35,764 nt of DNA from Sphingopyxis sp. (lineage in GTDB: Bacteria > Pseudomonadota > Alphaproteobacteria > Sphingomonadales > Sphingomonadaceae): positions 29,550 to 65,313 of the forward strand of contig JAEMRT010000020.1 in NCBI GenBank assembly GCA_016463225.1, read 5' to 3'. The position numbers and the translations under genes were made by a program. This document shows, piece by piece, positions 16,087 through 23,225 of this stretch; positions within the stretch are counted from its first letter, which is position 1; every line of letters begins with the position of its first letter. The notes below the pieces were generated by a model, which saw nothing but the letters and a program-made list of their open reading frames with translations, ran no database searches and was not told the DNA's origin.

Positions 16087-17892
16087 ATGAAGCTGGACAA
16101 TCCCCATCTCGACCATTTTCCGAGTCTGGTCGCGATGTTTTTCGACCGCGCCGAAAAGGGCGGTGAAGATCCGTTCCTGTGGCGCAAGGCTGATCGCGTC
16201 TGGCATCCGCTGAGTTGGCGGCAGGTTGCGAACCAGGTGGCCGCGCTGGCGCATGGCCTGCGCGAGATGGGGCTGAAGGACGGCGACCGTGTTGTGCTGG
16301 TCAGCGAGAATCGCCCCGAATGGTGCATCGCCGACCTTGCGATCATGGCCGCGGGTTGCATCACCGTGCCGACCTACACCACCAACACCGAACGCGATCA
16401 CCAGCACATCCTCGATAACAGCGGCGCCAAAGCGGTAATCGTGTCGACCGCCAAGCTGGCGCGCACGTTGATGCCCGCGGTGACGCGCTCCGACGCGCAT
16501 ATCGTCATCACCATGGAAAGCCTGCGCGTTGGTCAGCAGGGCGATGTTGCCGTGCGCGATTGGTCACCGCTTGTCACCGGGGGCGAGGCGTATCTGGAGG
16601 AAACCAAGGCCCGCGCCGCCACGATGACGCGCGACGACACCGCGTGCCTGATCTACACCAGCGGCACCGGCGGCGCGCCGCGCGGGGTGATGCAGCATCA
16701 TGGCGCGATCCTGCACAATGCGGCGGGCGCTGCCGAGGTGCTGGTCAATGATTTCGGGATCGGCGACGAGGAGGTGTTCCTGTCGTTCCTGCCGCTCAGC
16801 CACGCATATGAACATTCGGGTGGGCAGTTCCTGCCGATCATGGTCGGGGCGCAAATCTATTACAGCGAAGGTCTGGAAAAGCTGGTTTCGAACATCGAGG
16901 AAACGCGCCCGACGATCATGGTCGTCGTGCCGCGACTGTTCGAAGTCATCCGCGCGCGGATGATCAAATCGGTCGAAAAACAGGGCAAGCTGGCGAACTG
17001 GATGCTCAATCAGGCGCTGCGCGTCGGCGAGAAGGATTATGAGCGCCGCATGGGCGTGCTCGACCGCCCGGTCGACCTGATCCTCGACAAATTGTTCCGG
17101 CCCAAGATCCAGAAACGTTTTGGCGGTCGGATGAAGGCGCTGGTGTCGGGGGGCGCGCCGCTCAATCCCGAAATCGGGGTGTTCTTCCACTCGATCGGGC
17201 TGACCTTGCTGCAAGGCTATGGTCAGACCGAGGCGGGGCCGGTAATCAGTTGCAATCGCCCCGCAGCGGGCATCAAGATGGACACCGTCGGCCCGCCGCT
17301 GATGAACACCGAGGTCAAGATCGCCGACGACGGCGAGATTTTGGTGCGCGGTGAGTTGGTGATGAAGGGCTATTGGCGCAATGACGCCGAAACTGCGCGG
17401 GTGCTGGTGGACGGCTGGCTGCACACCGGCGACATCGGCCATATCGATGCGCAAGGCCGCATCGTCATCACCGATCGCAAAAAGGATCTGATCGTCAACG
17501 ACAAGGGCGACAATGTCTCGCCGCAGCGCGTCGAAGGCATGTTGACGCTCCAGCCCGAAATCCTCCAGGCGATGGTCTATGGCGACAAGCGCCCGCACCT
17601 CGTCGGCCTGCTCGTCCCCGACCCCGAATGGATGGCCGAATGGGCCGAGGCCGAGGGATTACCGAAAGAGCTTTGCCGGCTTCGCGAACATGAAAAATTC
17701 CGCGCCGCGATCCGCGCGGCGGTCGACCGCGTTAATGGGCAACTGTCGGTGATCGAAAAGGTCCGCAAGTTCGACTTCGCCGACGAAGCCTTTTCGATCG
17801 AGAATGAGCAGATGACGCCGTCGATGAAGATCCGCCGCCATGTGCTGCGCGAGGTGTATGCCGACAAGATTGCGGCGCTGTATAAGGGCTAA
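16087..17892 (+). CDS. Long-chain acyl-CoA synthetase (AMP-binding)
   Basis: Activates fatty acids to acyl-CoA through an acyl-AMP intermediate; 601 residues, ANL superfamily, COG1022-like. The phosphate-binding loop reads YTSGTGGAPRGVM instead of the textbook YTSGTTGxPKGV (Thr to Gly, Lys to Arg). LLQGYGQTEAGPV, GWLHTGDIGHID and ITDRKKDLIVNDKGDNVSP are the other core motifs; the catalytic C-terminal Lys is likely in the end region TPSMKIRR. ATG at 16087 is preferred because GGAGA lies 9-10 nt upstream; GTG at 16078 is too close to it. Chain length preference cannot be read. Confidence 0.93.
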   Translation: MKLDNPHLDHFPSLVAMFFDRAEKGGEDPFLWRKADRVWHPLSWRQVANQVAALAHGLREMGLKDGDRVVLVSENRPEWCIADLAIMAAGCITVPTYTTNTERDHQHILDNSGAKAVIVSTAKLARTLMPAVTRSDAHIVITMESLRVGQQGDVAVRDWSPLVTGGEAYLEETKARAATMTRDDTACLIYTSGTGGAPRGVMQHHGAILHNAAGAAEVLVNDFGIGDEEVFLSFLPLSHAYEHSGGQFLPIMVGAQIYYSEGLEKLVSNIEETRPTIMVVVPRLFEVIRARMIKSVEKQGKLANWMLNQALRVGEKDYERRMGVLDRPVDLILDKLFRPKIQKRFGGRMKALVSGGAPLNPEIGVFFHSIGLTLLQGYGQTEAGPVISCNRPAAGIKMDTVGPPLMNTEVKIADDGEILVRGELVMKGYWRNDAETARVLVDGWLHTGDIGHIDAQGRIVITDRKKDLIVNDKGDNVSPQRVEGMLTLQPEILQAMVYGDKRPHLVGLLVPDPEWMAEWAEAEGLPKELCRLREHEKFRAAIRAAVDRVNGQLSVIEKVRKFDFADEAFSIENEQMTPSMKIRRHVLREVYADKIAALYKG

Positions 17893-17911
17893 GTACCGAG
17901 GCTATCTCCAA

Positions 17912-18041
17912 CCCGTTCGTGTCGAGCGAAGTCGAGACACCCATCGGCTTGGCGTTTGGTCGAGGGGTATTTCGACTTCCACCAATGGTGGAAGTTTATC
18001 CTGAGCGCCTGCCAAGGCCGTCGAAGGGTTCGATGCGAACC
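17912..18041. repeat. Composite palindromic repeat with inserted hairpin block, copy 1
   Basis: Left arm CCCGTTCGTGTCGAGCGAAG... at 17912-17942; right-side halves at 17964-17980 and 18027-18041. Between the halves lies a block absent from the sufS copy: an 8-3-8 hairpin CTTCCACC-AAT-GGTGGAAG (17976-17994) and TTTATCCTGAGCGCCTGCCA with CGTCGAAGG. The layout is shared with 21245-21375. No gene is seen in 17893-18133. Confidence 0.8.
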
Positions 18042-18067
18042 GACCAAAAGGGGCCATTCTGAAGAGA

Positions 18068-18137
18068 GCAGGCGGGGATGCGACCCGAAGAGCTCGGCGC
18101 AAACCGGTCCCCGCCTGCGACTGAACCGCTGGTTCAG
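18068..18137. repeat. Two nested inverted repeats at the end of the lipoprotein gene
   Basis: An 11-bp perfect inverted repeat GCAGGCGGGGA (18068-18078) / TCCCCGCCTGC (18108-18118), followed by a 7-3-7 hairpin CTGAACC-GCT-GGTTCAG (18121-18137) overlapping the lipoprotein stop. No T-tract follows, so ordinary intrinsic termination is doubtful. Confidence 0.55.
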
Positions 18138-18580
18138 CCAGCGTCCCCCGCCGGTTTGCGATAGGGGACGAATTCGCCAAAAACACAGGTCGGGCCGCGG
18201 ATGCCGCTCGACCGATCGACCAGATGGAAAAAATCGCCGCTGCACGTCGACGATCCGAACTGCCGCACGACCATGATGTCGCTGTTGCGGGCGAGCCCGG
18301 GGCAGCTGTTTTTCAGGTCGTTGCGGTACACCAGATTGCCGCCCGAACGGTACAGCAGGATATTGTCCGACACGCGGATCGTGTCATTGCTGCGATAAGT
18401 GGGCAGGCATCGGATGGGTTCGCCCGGCACCTTGCCCGCGAGTTGCTTGTCGAGCCGCTCGGCCTGTTTCGGGGTCAGCGCCGCGGCGCCCGGCTCAGCG
18501 GTGCCGGCGGGCGCGCAGCTCGCGAGCAGCGGCGCTGCCGCCAGCAGCAACGCAGCACCCATCGGGTTCAGCTTTGCCAT
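18134..18580 (-). CDS. Small lipoprotein, DUF6491-like
   Basis: 148-residue lipoprotein: signal MAKLNPMGAALLLAAAPLLA followed by lipobox LASC near residue 22, then a short linker and a compact domain with four Cys (IRCLP, NSCPGL, STCSGD, PTCVFG), probably two disulphides. The pattern CLP... VSDNILLYRSGGNLVYRNDL... CPGL resembles the DUF6491 family common in sphingomonads, which has no known function; that match is from memory. AAGGAG lies 8 nt before the ATG at 18580, so the longer reading to 18655 is rejected. Confidence 0.82.
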   Translation of the reverse strand: MAKLNPMGAALLLAAAPLLASCAPAGTAEPGAAALTPKQAERLDKQLAGKVPGEPIRCLPTYRSNDTIRVSDNILLYRSGGNLVYRNDLKNSCPGLARNSDIMVVRQFGSSTCSGDFFHLVDRSSGIRGPTCVFGEFVPYRKPAGDAG

Positions 18581-18644
18581 GAAATTGCTCCTTGAGATTG
18601 CCGACAATATTGACGCCAGATGAACGCGCGCTGAAGCGTCGGCA

Positions 18645-19373
18645 TCACGCAGCATCCTTCAGTGCACGGATACGCCCGAGTTCAGTAGCGCTCGGCGCCC
18701 GTAAAAAGGGGTTGGTGGCGCGTTCGGCGCCAATCGTCGTCGGTACCGTGGCTTCTCCGGCAGCGCGTGCCGCTTCCACCGCAACCAGCCGCGCTGCAAG
18801 CGCGTCGTTATCCGGGTCGACCGTCACTGCAAATCGCGCATTCGACAGCGTATATTCGTGCGCGCAATAGACGCGCGTCGCATCGTCGAGCGTCGCGAGC
18901 TTTTGCATATTGGCGAACATCTGCTCGGCGGTGCCCTCGAACAACCGGCCACAGCCCATCGCGAACATCGTGTCGCCGACAAAGATCGCGGCGTCGTCGG
19001 CAAAATGATAGGCGATGTGCCCCGCCGTATGCGCGGGGACGTCCCACACGCTGGCGACATGGCGGCCGAGGTGAACGGTGTCACCGCCCGTCACCTGGAC
19101 GTCGAGCGTCGGGATGCGGGCATATTCCGCCGCCGGTCCGGTGATCGTACAGCCCGTCGCCTCCTTGATCGCCGCGTTACCGCCAGTGTGGTCGGGGTGC
19201 CAATGGGTGTTCCAGATGTCGGTGATCGTCCAGCCACGCTCTGCCGCCGCTTCGAGAACCGGGTCGGCGACCGCGGGATCGACGACCATTGTCGCCTGGC
19301 TTTCGGGATCATGGACCAGCCAGACATAATTGTCGTTGAGCACCGGGATGCGGACGATTTCGAGTGCAGTCAT
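18645..19373 (-). CDS. gloB: Hydroxyacylglutathione hydrolase (glyoxalase II)
   Basis: Hydrolyses S-lactoylglutathione to lactate and glutathione, the second step of methylglyoxal detoxification, cytoplasm. 242 residues. The metallo-beta-lactamase dinuclear site is THWHPDH (56-62), with further ligands in AHTAGH (about 115-120), FVGDTMF and YCAHEYT. PFLRAP near the C-terminus matches the GloB-specific C-terminal domain. A strong AAGGAG precedes the ATG. Lies next to a glyoxalase I-like gene, supporting the assignment. Confidence 0.96.
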   Translation of the reverse strand: MTALEIVRIPVLNDNYVWLVHDPESQATMVVDPAVADPVLEAAAERGWTITDIWNTHWHPDHTGGNAAIKEATGCTITGPAAEYARIPTLDVQVTGGDTVHLGRHVASVWDVPAHTAGHIAYHFADDAAIFVGDTMFAMGCGRLFEGTAEQMFANMQKLATLDDATRVYCAHEYTLSNARFAVTVDPDNDALAARLVAVEAARAAGEATVPTTIGAERATNPFLRAPSATELGRIRALKDAA

Positions 19374-19447
19374 GCGTCGCTCCTTTCGATCACCGGCCTC
19401 ATGCTCGCAAGACGGAGACGCGGCCCCGCCGCCTTGGTTGCACTACC

Positions 19448-19885
19448 CTACCAGCTACCTGTGTTGGGCATCGACGACCAGGGTTCCTGCGGCGGTAAAT
19501 GACCATTTTGGAGGAGTTCGACCGAAATGCCGTCGGGCGAGCGGACAAACGCCATATGGCCGTCGCGCGGCGGGCGATTGATCGTCACCCCGCCGTCCAT
19601 CAGCCGCTGGCACGTCGCGTAAATATCCTCAACGCGGTACGCGAGATGGCCGAAATTGCGACCGCCCGCATATTGCTCGGGCGCGCTGCCGTCTTCGGGC
19701 GGCCAATTATAGGTCAGCTCGACCTCGGCGACGCCATCCTGTCCCGGACAGGCGAGGAAAATCAGCGTGAAGCGCCCCTGTTCGCTGTCGAAGCGGCGGA
19801 CTTCTTCCAGCCCGATCAGGTTGAAAAAGGCGACGGTGGCGTCGGGATCCGACACGCGGATCATGGTGTGGAGATATTGGGTCAT
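19448..19885 (-). CDS. gloA: Glyoxalase I-like (VOC family), probable lactoylglutathione lyase
   Basis: 145 residues in the paired beta-alpha-beta VOC fold. Metal ligand candidates: His6 in YLHTMIRV, Glu in EVELTYNW (about 56), His in FGHLAYRV (about 79) and Glu in SVELLQ (about 125), the H-E-H-E pattern of nickel/zinc glyoxalase I. The substrate would be the hemithioacetal of methylglyoxal and glutathione. Sits upstream of gloB on the same strand with 74 bp between them, probably the same transcript; the C-terminal tail (PPQEPWSSMPNTGSW) is typical for the alphaproteobacterial form. Confidence 0.88.
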   Translation of the reverse strand: MTQYLHTMIRVSDPDATVAFFNLIGLEEVRRFDSEQGRFTLIFLACPGQDGVAEVELTYNWPPEDGSAPEQYAGGRNFGHLAYRVEDIYATCQRLMDGGVTINRPPRDGHMAFVRSPDGISVELLQNGHLPPQEPWSSMPNTGSW

Positions 19886-19894
19886 GCCGCCGTT

Positions 19895-20332
19895 CTACGC
19901 GCGAAGGCTGCATCCTTCAAACGCTTCGAACAAAGATATGAATTCATCGGGCACCGGCGTCGGCGCGCCCTGCGATTCAGCGACATGGACGCTGACCTCC
20001 AGCCCCGTCGCGCGCAGGTCGTCCTTACCCGCGCCGTGCAGTTCGAACAGAAAGGTCATCGAGCTGCGCCCGACGCGCGAGCAGCGCACGCAAATATCGA
20101 CTTCCTCGTCGAGCAGGATCGGCACCTTGTAATCGACCTCGGCACGCGCGACGTGGAATTCGGGGCTAGTGTGGCCGGGCCAGCGGTCATAGACCCCCGC
20201 CGCGCGCCAATATTCGGTGATCCCGATATCGAAATATTCGAGGTACCGGCTGTTGAACACGACCGCCTGCGCATCGATTTCCGCATAGCGGACGCGCTTG
20301 ATGACGTGGAATTTGAAGTCGCTGCGGGCCAT
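19895..20332 (-). CDS. Acyl-CoA thioesterase, hotdog fold
   Basis: 145 residues with the 4-hydroxybenzoyl-CoA thioesterase-like signature: RVRYAEIDAQAVVFNSRYLEYFDIGITEYW, in which the catalytic Asp/Glu region (EIDAQAVVFNSRY) is seen (quoted in parts). HVARAEVDYKVPILLDEEV is the central strand region. It would hydrolyse an acyl- or aryl-CoA in the cytoplasm. Substrate unknown. It is nine bases upstream of gloA on the same strand, so co-transcription is likely. Confidence 0.88.
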   Translation of the reverse strand: MARSDFKFHVIKRVRYAEIDAQAVVFNSRYLEYFDIGITEYWRAAGVYDRWPGHTSPEFHVARAEVDYKVPILLDEEVDICVRCSRVGRSSMTFLFELHGAGKDDLRATGLEVSVHVAESQGAPTPVPDEFISLFEAFEGCSLRA

Positions 20333-20359
20333 GTCTGTCCTTTGGATAACCTACTCTGT

Positions 20360-20438
20360 GTCCCCGCGAAGGCGGGGACCCATCTCCGGCCCGTTCAAGG
20401 TTGCACCGGCCGGTGATGGACCCCCGCCTTCGCGGGGG
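20360..20438. repeat. Paired REP-like palindromes, intergenic copy
   Basis: GTCCCCGC-GAAG-GCGGGGAC (20360-20379) and CCCCCGC-CTTC-GCGGGGG (20421-20438). Same orientation and loop pair as the copy in the suf regulator at 9455-9522. Located between the alpha/beta hydrolase start-distal end and the thioesterase promoter region; no gene in this gap. Confidence 0.85.
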
Positions 20439-20461
20439 AACAAGGCTTTTTCAATCAAACT

Positions 20462-21226
20462 TTAGTTTCCAGCTGCCAAGCGCGCCACCGTATCGATCAG
20501 CAGCGCGATGTCGGTCTCGCGCGACAGGCGGTGGTCACCACCCTTGACGAGCGTGACCTGCACGTCATCGCTGGCGAGCGCTGCGGACAGGCGCAGGCTG
20601 ATGTCGGGCGGGACGTCGCCATCCTCTTGCCCGTGCAACAGGCGAACGGGGCAGGTGAGGGGGATTTCGCTGGTGAGCAACCGGTTCGCCTGGCCCGACT
20701 GGAAAAAGCCGCGCGTCGTCACATAGGGCTGATCGCTGTACGAGGTTTCCTCGCGCAGCTCGCCCTCGGCGAGGATGATCGCCTTTTCGGCGTCGCTGAA
20801 ACCCCAGTCGGTAAAATCGGGCGCCGCGGCGATCCCGACCAGCCCGGCGACGCGCGCCGGCCCGTCACGCTGGACCAGCGCGAGGGCAGTGAGCAGCATC
20901 AGCCAGCCGCCCATCGACGATCCGACGATGATGACCGGACCCGCCGCGCGCGCGTCGATCAGGTCGAGCACATCGCCGCGCCAGTCGAGCAAATTCTGCT
21001 CGGCGAACAGCCCGTCCGACGACCCGCAACCGGCATAGTCGAGCAGCAGGCAGGCACGCCCTTCGGCCGCTGACCAGTCGAACAGCGCGGTGGCCTTACC
21101 CCCCGCCATGTCGGACATATAACCGGGCAGGAAGACGATCGTCGGCCCCGTTCCAGCGACATGGCGATAGGCAAGGCGGGGGCGACCCTGGCGTTCGAGA
21201 TAATCGGGGGCGAACACTTCAGTCAT
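20462..21226 (-). CDS. Alpha/beta hydrolase
   Basis: 254 residues, cytoplasmic, no signal peptide. Nucleophile elbow VGSSMGGW with Ser104; the acid is probably Asp in HGQEDGDVP (about 202) and the base His in KGGDHRLS (about 232). FLPGYMSDMAGGKA is the oxyanion-loop region and LLDYAGCGSSDG the strand following it, as in the PGAP1/BAAT-like small hydrolases (ABHD10-like in eukaryotes). Substrate unknown. ATG at 21226 is chosen; the longer reading to 21277 would begin inside the repeat at 21245-21375 and has no good ribosome site. Confidence 0.9.
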   Translation of the reverse strand: MTEVFAPDYLERQGRPRLAYRHVAGTGPTIVFLPGYMSDMAGGKATALFDWSAAEGRACLLLDYAGCGSSDGLFAEQNLLDWRGDVLDLIDARAAGPVIIVGSSMGGWLMLLTALALVQRDGPARVAGLVGIAAAPDFTDWGFSDAEKAIILAEGELREETSYSDQPYVTTRGFFQSGQANRLLTSEIPLTCPVRLLHGQEDGDVPPDISLRLSAALASDDVQVTLVKGGDHRLSRETDIALLIDTVARLAAGN

Positions 21227-21244
21227 GCTACTGAGCCCTCCATT

Positions 21245-21375
21245 CCCGTTCGTGTCGAGCGAAGTCGAGACACCCATCGGGACAGCGCCAAACTGAGGGG
21301 CATCTCGACTTCGGCGTTTCGCCGAAGTTTATCCTGAGCGCCTGCCAAAACAGTCGAAGAGCTCGATGCGAACGG
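21245..21375. repeat. Composite palindromic repeat with inserted hairpin block, copy 2
   Basis: Left arm at 21245-21275, right halves at 21297-21312 and 21361-21375. The internal hairpin is CTTCGGCG-TTT-CGCCGAAG (21309-21327), again 8-3-8, followed by TTTATCCTGAGCGCCTGCCA and AGTCGAAGA. Compared with copy 1, the outer CTTC/GAAG is kept while the inner four pairs differ on both sides in a compensating way. Confidence 0.8.
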
Positions 21376-21407
21376 AGTGTCGTATGCCGTGATGGCGCGC
21401 ACGCCGG

Positions 21408-21662
21408 TCAGATCACCCAGTCGACCGTGTTTACCTGGATCGCCGCCTGCCCCTTCGCGGCGCGCTGCTCGACCATGATCTTGTTGAGCCGGCGGATCGT
21501 GTCGCTGCCGGTGGTGATGCACCAACCGGGGACGACGGCATGGACCAGCGCGCACAGGCCGCCATAGATCATCGTCACCCCGAATTTCGAGGCGACCCCG
21601 AAATGTTCGATGTAATTTTCATCGACCGCCCTGGGATGGTCGACGAACAGGCGCTTGAACAT
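21408..21662 (-). CDS. DUF6356-like small membrane-associated protein
   Basis: 84 residues. The N-terminus FKRLFVDHPRAVDENYIEHF and the hydrophobic VTMIYGGLCALVHAVVPGWC followed by TTGSDTIRRLNKIM match, from memory, the DUF6356 family found in alphaproteobacteria. One probable membrane segment (about residues 28-47). Function unknown. Conserved length suggests a complete gene. GGGAGG lies just before the ATG. Confidence 0.82.
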   Translation of the reverse strand: MFKRLFVDHPRAVDENYIEHFGVASKFGVTMIYGGLCALVHAVVPGWCITTGSDTIRRLNKIMVEQRAAKGQAAIQVNTVDWVI

Positions 21663-21750
21663 GGAATGCCTCCCTTCCGGCTGCCGCTGCCCTAGCGAGC
21701 GTTCGCTCGGCCCGCAAGGGCGGGGCGGCGCGGTGCGCGTTTCATGGCAA

Positions 21751-21942
21751 TCAATCCTTCAGGAAAATCTCTTCGATAGTCAGCCCGAACAGGTCGGCGA
21801 TGCGAAAGGCGAGGGGGAGCGAGGGGTCATATTTGCCGGTCTCGATCGCGTTGACCGACTGGCGCGACACTTCCAGCCGCTCGGCAAGGTCGCCCTGACT
21901 CCAGTCACGCTCGGCGCGCAGGACTTTCAGGCGGTTCTTCAC
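21751..21942 (-). CDS. Small XRE-type HTH regulator
   Basis: 63 residues, essentially a single helix-turn-helix: LKVLRAERDWSQGDLAERLE, VSRQSVNAIETGKYDPSLPL, then AFRIADLFGLTIEEIF. This YozG-like class of minimal regulator is often encoded with a small membrane protein, as here. The GTG start at 21942 overlaps the membrane protein's stop by four bases (GTGA). Candidate targets are the twin operators at 22553-22600, upstream of the three-gene module. Longer readings run through the membrane gene in another frame and are false. Confidence 0.9.
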   Translation of the reverse strand: MKNRLKVLRAERDWSQGDLAERLEVSRQSVNAIETGKYDPSLPLAFRIADLFGLTIEEIFLKD

Positions 21943-22352
21943 AGGCAGGGTCCGCCATCGCCGATGGTGACCTTGTTGACCAGCGATCCGACCGCGAGCC
22001 CCAGGCACCAGACCGGGAATACATAAAACAGCTGTACCCGCGGCACGGTGGTGAACAGCTCCAAAATGCCCCAGCCACTGGCGAGCGCGAGTGTCAGACC
22101 GGTCGCCACCAGCATTTTGCGGATTTCCAGCATCCGGACATATTCGTCCTTCAGTTCGGCGACATAGCGCGCCATCGCCCAGATGAAGCCCGAGGTTGCG
22201 AGCGCGGGGACGAGCGCGATCGCCACGGTCAGCGGCGTCGCCGCCGCATCGTCGGGAATGAGCCAGCTCGCCAGCATCACCGCCGCGATATAGGCCGCTG
22301 AAAGCACGACCATCCGGCGCATATAGCGGCGCTGCGCGGGGTTCTGTGCCAC
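21939..22352 (-). CDS. Four-helix membrane protein of an XRE module
   Basis: 137 residues with four predicted transmembrane helices (about 14-32, 41-64, 80-100, 108-128) and a charged cytoplasmic loop (ELKDEYVRMLEIRK) between helices 2 and 3. Not recognised by name, but the combination with a downstream 60-70 residue XRE regulator is a recurrent bacterial arrangement. GTG start at 22352 with AGGAGG upstream, three bases after the stop of the 57-residue gene. Role unknown; signalling to the regulator is a guess from context. Confidence 0.82.
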   Translation of the reverse strand: MAQNPAQRRYMRRMVVLSAAYIAAVMLASWLIPDDAAATPLTVAIALVPALATSGFIWAMARYVAELKDEYVRMLEIRKMLVATGLTLALASGWGILELFTTVPRVQLFYVFPVWCLGLAVGSLVNKVTIGDGGPCL

Positions 22353-22355
22353 CGG

Positions 22356-22529
22356 TCAGCCCTCCTGCGGGCGGGAGCGCGCCGAACCCGCGACGATCGC
22401 GACCATGACGAGTGGCAGCACCGTCACCAGGCTGGTCGCTACGTCGGCCGGGATGATGTCGGCAGCACCCAACAGGGCGATAGCGAGGATGGCGATCGCC
22501 CAGGGCAGGGCGCGCAGCATTTGCGGCAT
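22356..22529 (-). CDS. 57-residue membrane protein, first gene of the XRE module
   Basis: A short gene of 57 codons: MPQMLRALPW, two hydrophobic segments (AIAILAIALLGAAD and VATSLVTVLPLVMVAIVAG) and a basic tail ending ARSRPQEG. GGGAG sits nine bases before the ATG at 22529, and the AGGAGG of the next gene overlaps its last codons, so translation is coupled. The twin operators lie 24-71 bp upstream. No family recognised. Confidence 0.72.
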   Translation of the reverse strand: MPQMLRALPWAIAILAIALLGAADIIPADVATSLVTVLPLVMVAIVAGSARSRPQEG

Positions 22530-22552
22530 TGGTCAATCTCCCTTGTTAATCA

Positions 22553-22600
22553 GTCAAGGAACATTGACATCACGATTCGCGATTGTCAAGCGACATTGAC
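22553..22600 (-). promoter_or_regulatory. Twin 16-bp operators and promoter of the XRE module
   Basis: GTCAAGGAACATTGAC (22553-22568) and GTCAAGCGACATTGAC (22585-22600) agree at 14 of 16 bases; each has perfect 5-bp inverted arms (GTCAA/TTGAC) around six bases. Spacing is 32 bp, three helical turns, so both face the same side. On the minus strand the distal site supplies TTGACA (22589-22584), a consensus -35, and the proximal site covers the -10 area, fitting repression of this operon. Confidence 0.7.
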
Positions 22601-22659
22601 TAAGTGACAAGCGTCCCACTCAAAGATGCCCGTTCCTTCCAGCGGTGTAACAGCTCGTG

Positions 22660-23076
22660 CTAGCGAAGGTGCTTGAGGTAATCGTGGCGCCAGCGCCAGT
22701 TGATCAGGTGCGCGGTGACAAGCGCCACCGCGCCCGTCGACGTCAGCAACCGATCGGCGGTTTCGGGATCGGCCAGAGCCATCCATCCCTCATGCGCTGC
22801 CACTCCCACCGCCAAAAACCCGACGCCGGTGGCGGCAAGCAGGGCAGGCAGCGCCCGACCGTGTCGCCGCCAACCATCCTTCATGGCAAGGGTTGCGGCG
22901 GGCAACGCCAGCATCAATATGGCCGCATGCACCCATTCGGGCATCGCGATCCATGTGCCGAGCGCGGGGGCGAGCAGGATCAGCAGCGGCAGGGCGAGGC
23001 AATGGACGAGGCACGTCAGCGACAGGGTGATCCCCAACAGGTCGGCAAAGCGCGGGCGCGCGGCGGGGAGGCACAT
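22660..23076 (-). CDS. MerC-family membrane protein
   Basis: 138 residues with four predicted transmembrane helices. Helix 1 contains SLTCLVHCLALPLLI, the paired-Cys motif of the MerC domain family. The C-terminal WRWRHDYLKHLR is basic and cytoplasmic. MerC proteins are known from mercury operons, but no merR, merA or merT is near, so a general metal-related transport role is more likely. The 7-1-7 palindrome at 23119-23133, 43 bp upstream, suggests control by a Fur/Zur-type metal sensor. Confidence 0.85.
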   Translation of the reverse strand: MCLPAARPRFADLLGITLSLTCLVHCLALPLLILLAPALGTWIAMPEWVHAAILMLALPAATLAMKDGWRRHGRALPALLAATGVGFLAVGVAAHEGWMALADPETADRLLTSTGAVALVTAHLINWRWRHDYLKHLR

Positions 23077-23118
23077 GATGGGGAAACTTTCGCGGGAGGG
23101 GCTTGCGGTGCGAGATAG

Positions 23119-23133
23119 TGATACAATGTATCA
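23119..23133. promoter_or_regulatory. Fur/Zur-type 7-1-7 palindrome between merC-like gene and thrS
   Basis: TGATACA-A-TGTATCA, perfect 7-bp arms around one base, the geometry of Fur-superfamily sites. Fur consensus arms (TGATAAT) match at five of seven positions. It is 43 bp from the MerC-like start and 93 bp from the thrS start, so the former is the likelier target. Confidence 0.6.
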
Positions 23134-23225
23134 TTGCAAGCCCGATTGTGAATCCGCCCCTTGCCGCCCCCCACGCATGCTGGCAAAGGAACCCGGCAAT
23201 TTTGCCCAGAAAGGCTATAGTTTCG

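Noticed and set aside
14404..16500. A 698-codon open frame on the minus strand opposite the gamma-glutamyltransferase and acyl-CoA synthetase
   Set aside because: It is a GC-skew shadow of two well-supported plus-strand genes; the translation is rich in Arg/His/Ala with no domain and spans a gene boundary.
18121..18137. Intrinsic terminator after the small lipoprotein gene
   Set aside because: The hairpin overlaps the stop codon and no U-tract follows on the minus strand.
21227..21277. N-terminal extension of the alpha/beta hydrolase (MGVSTSLDTNG...)
   Set aside because: This stretch is translated palindromic repeat upstream of a better ATG at 21226; unlike sufS, nothing anchors a start inside or before the repeat.
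21751..22536. A 261-residue minus-strand reading that ends in the XRE helix-turn-helix
   Set aside because: Only the last 63 codons are real; the upstream part is the wrong frame of the two membrane protein genes, and a GTG with GTGA coupling gives the true start.
22660..23076. A mercury resistance operon
   Set aside because: Only a MerC-domain protein is present; no merR, merT, merP or merA was found nearby.
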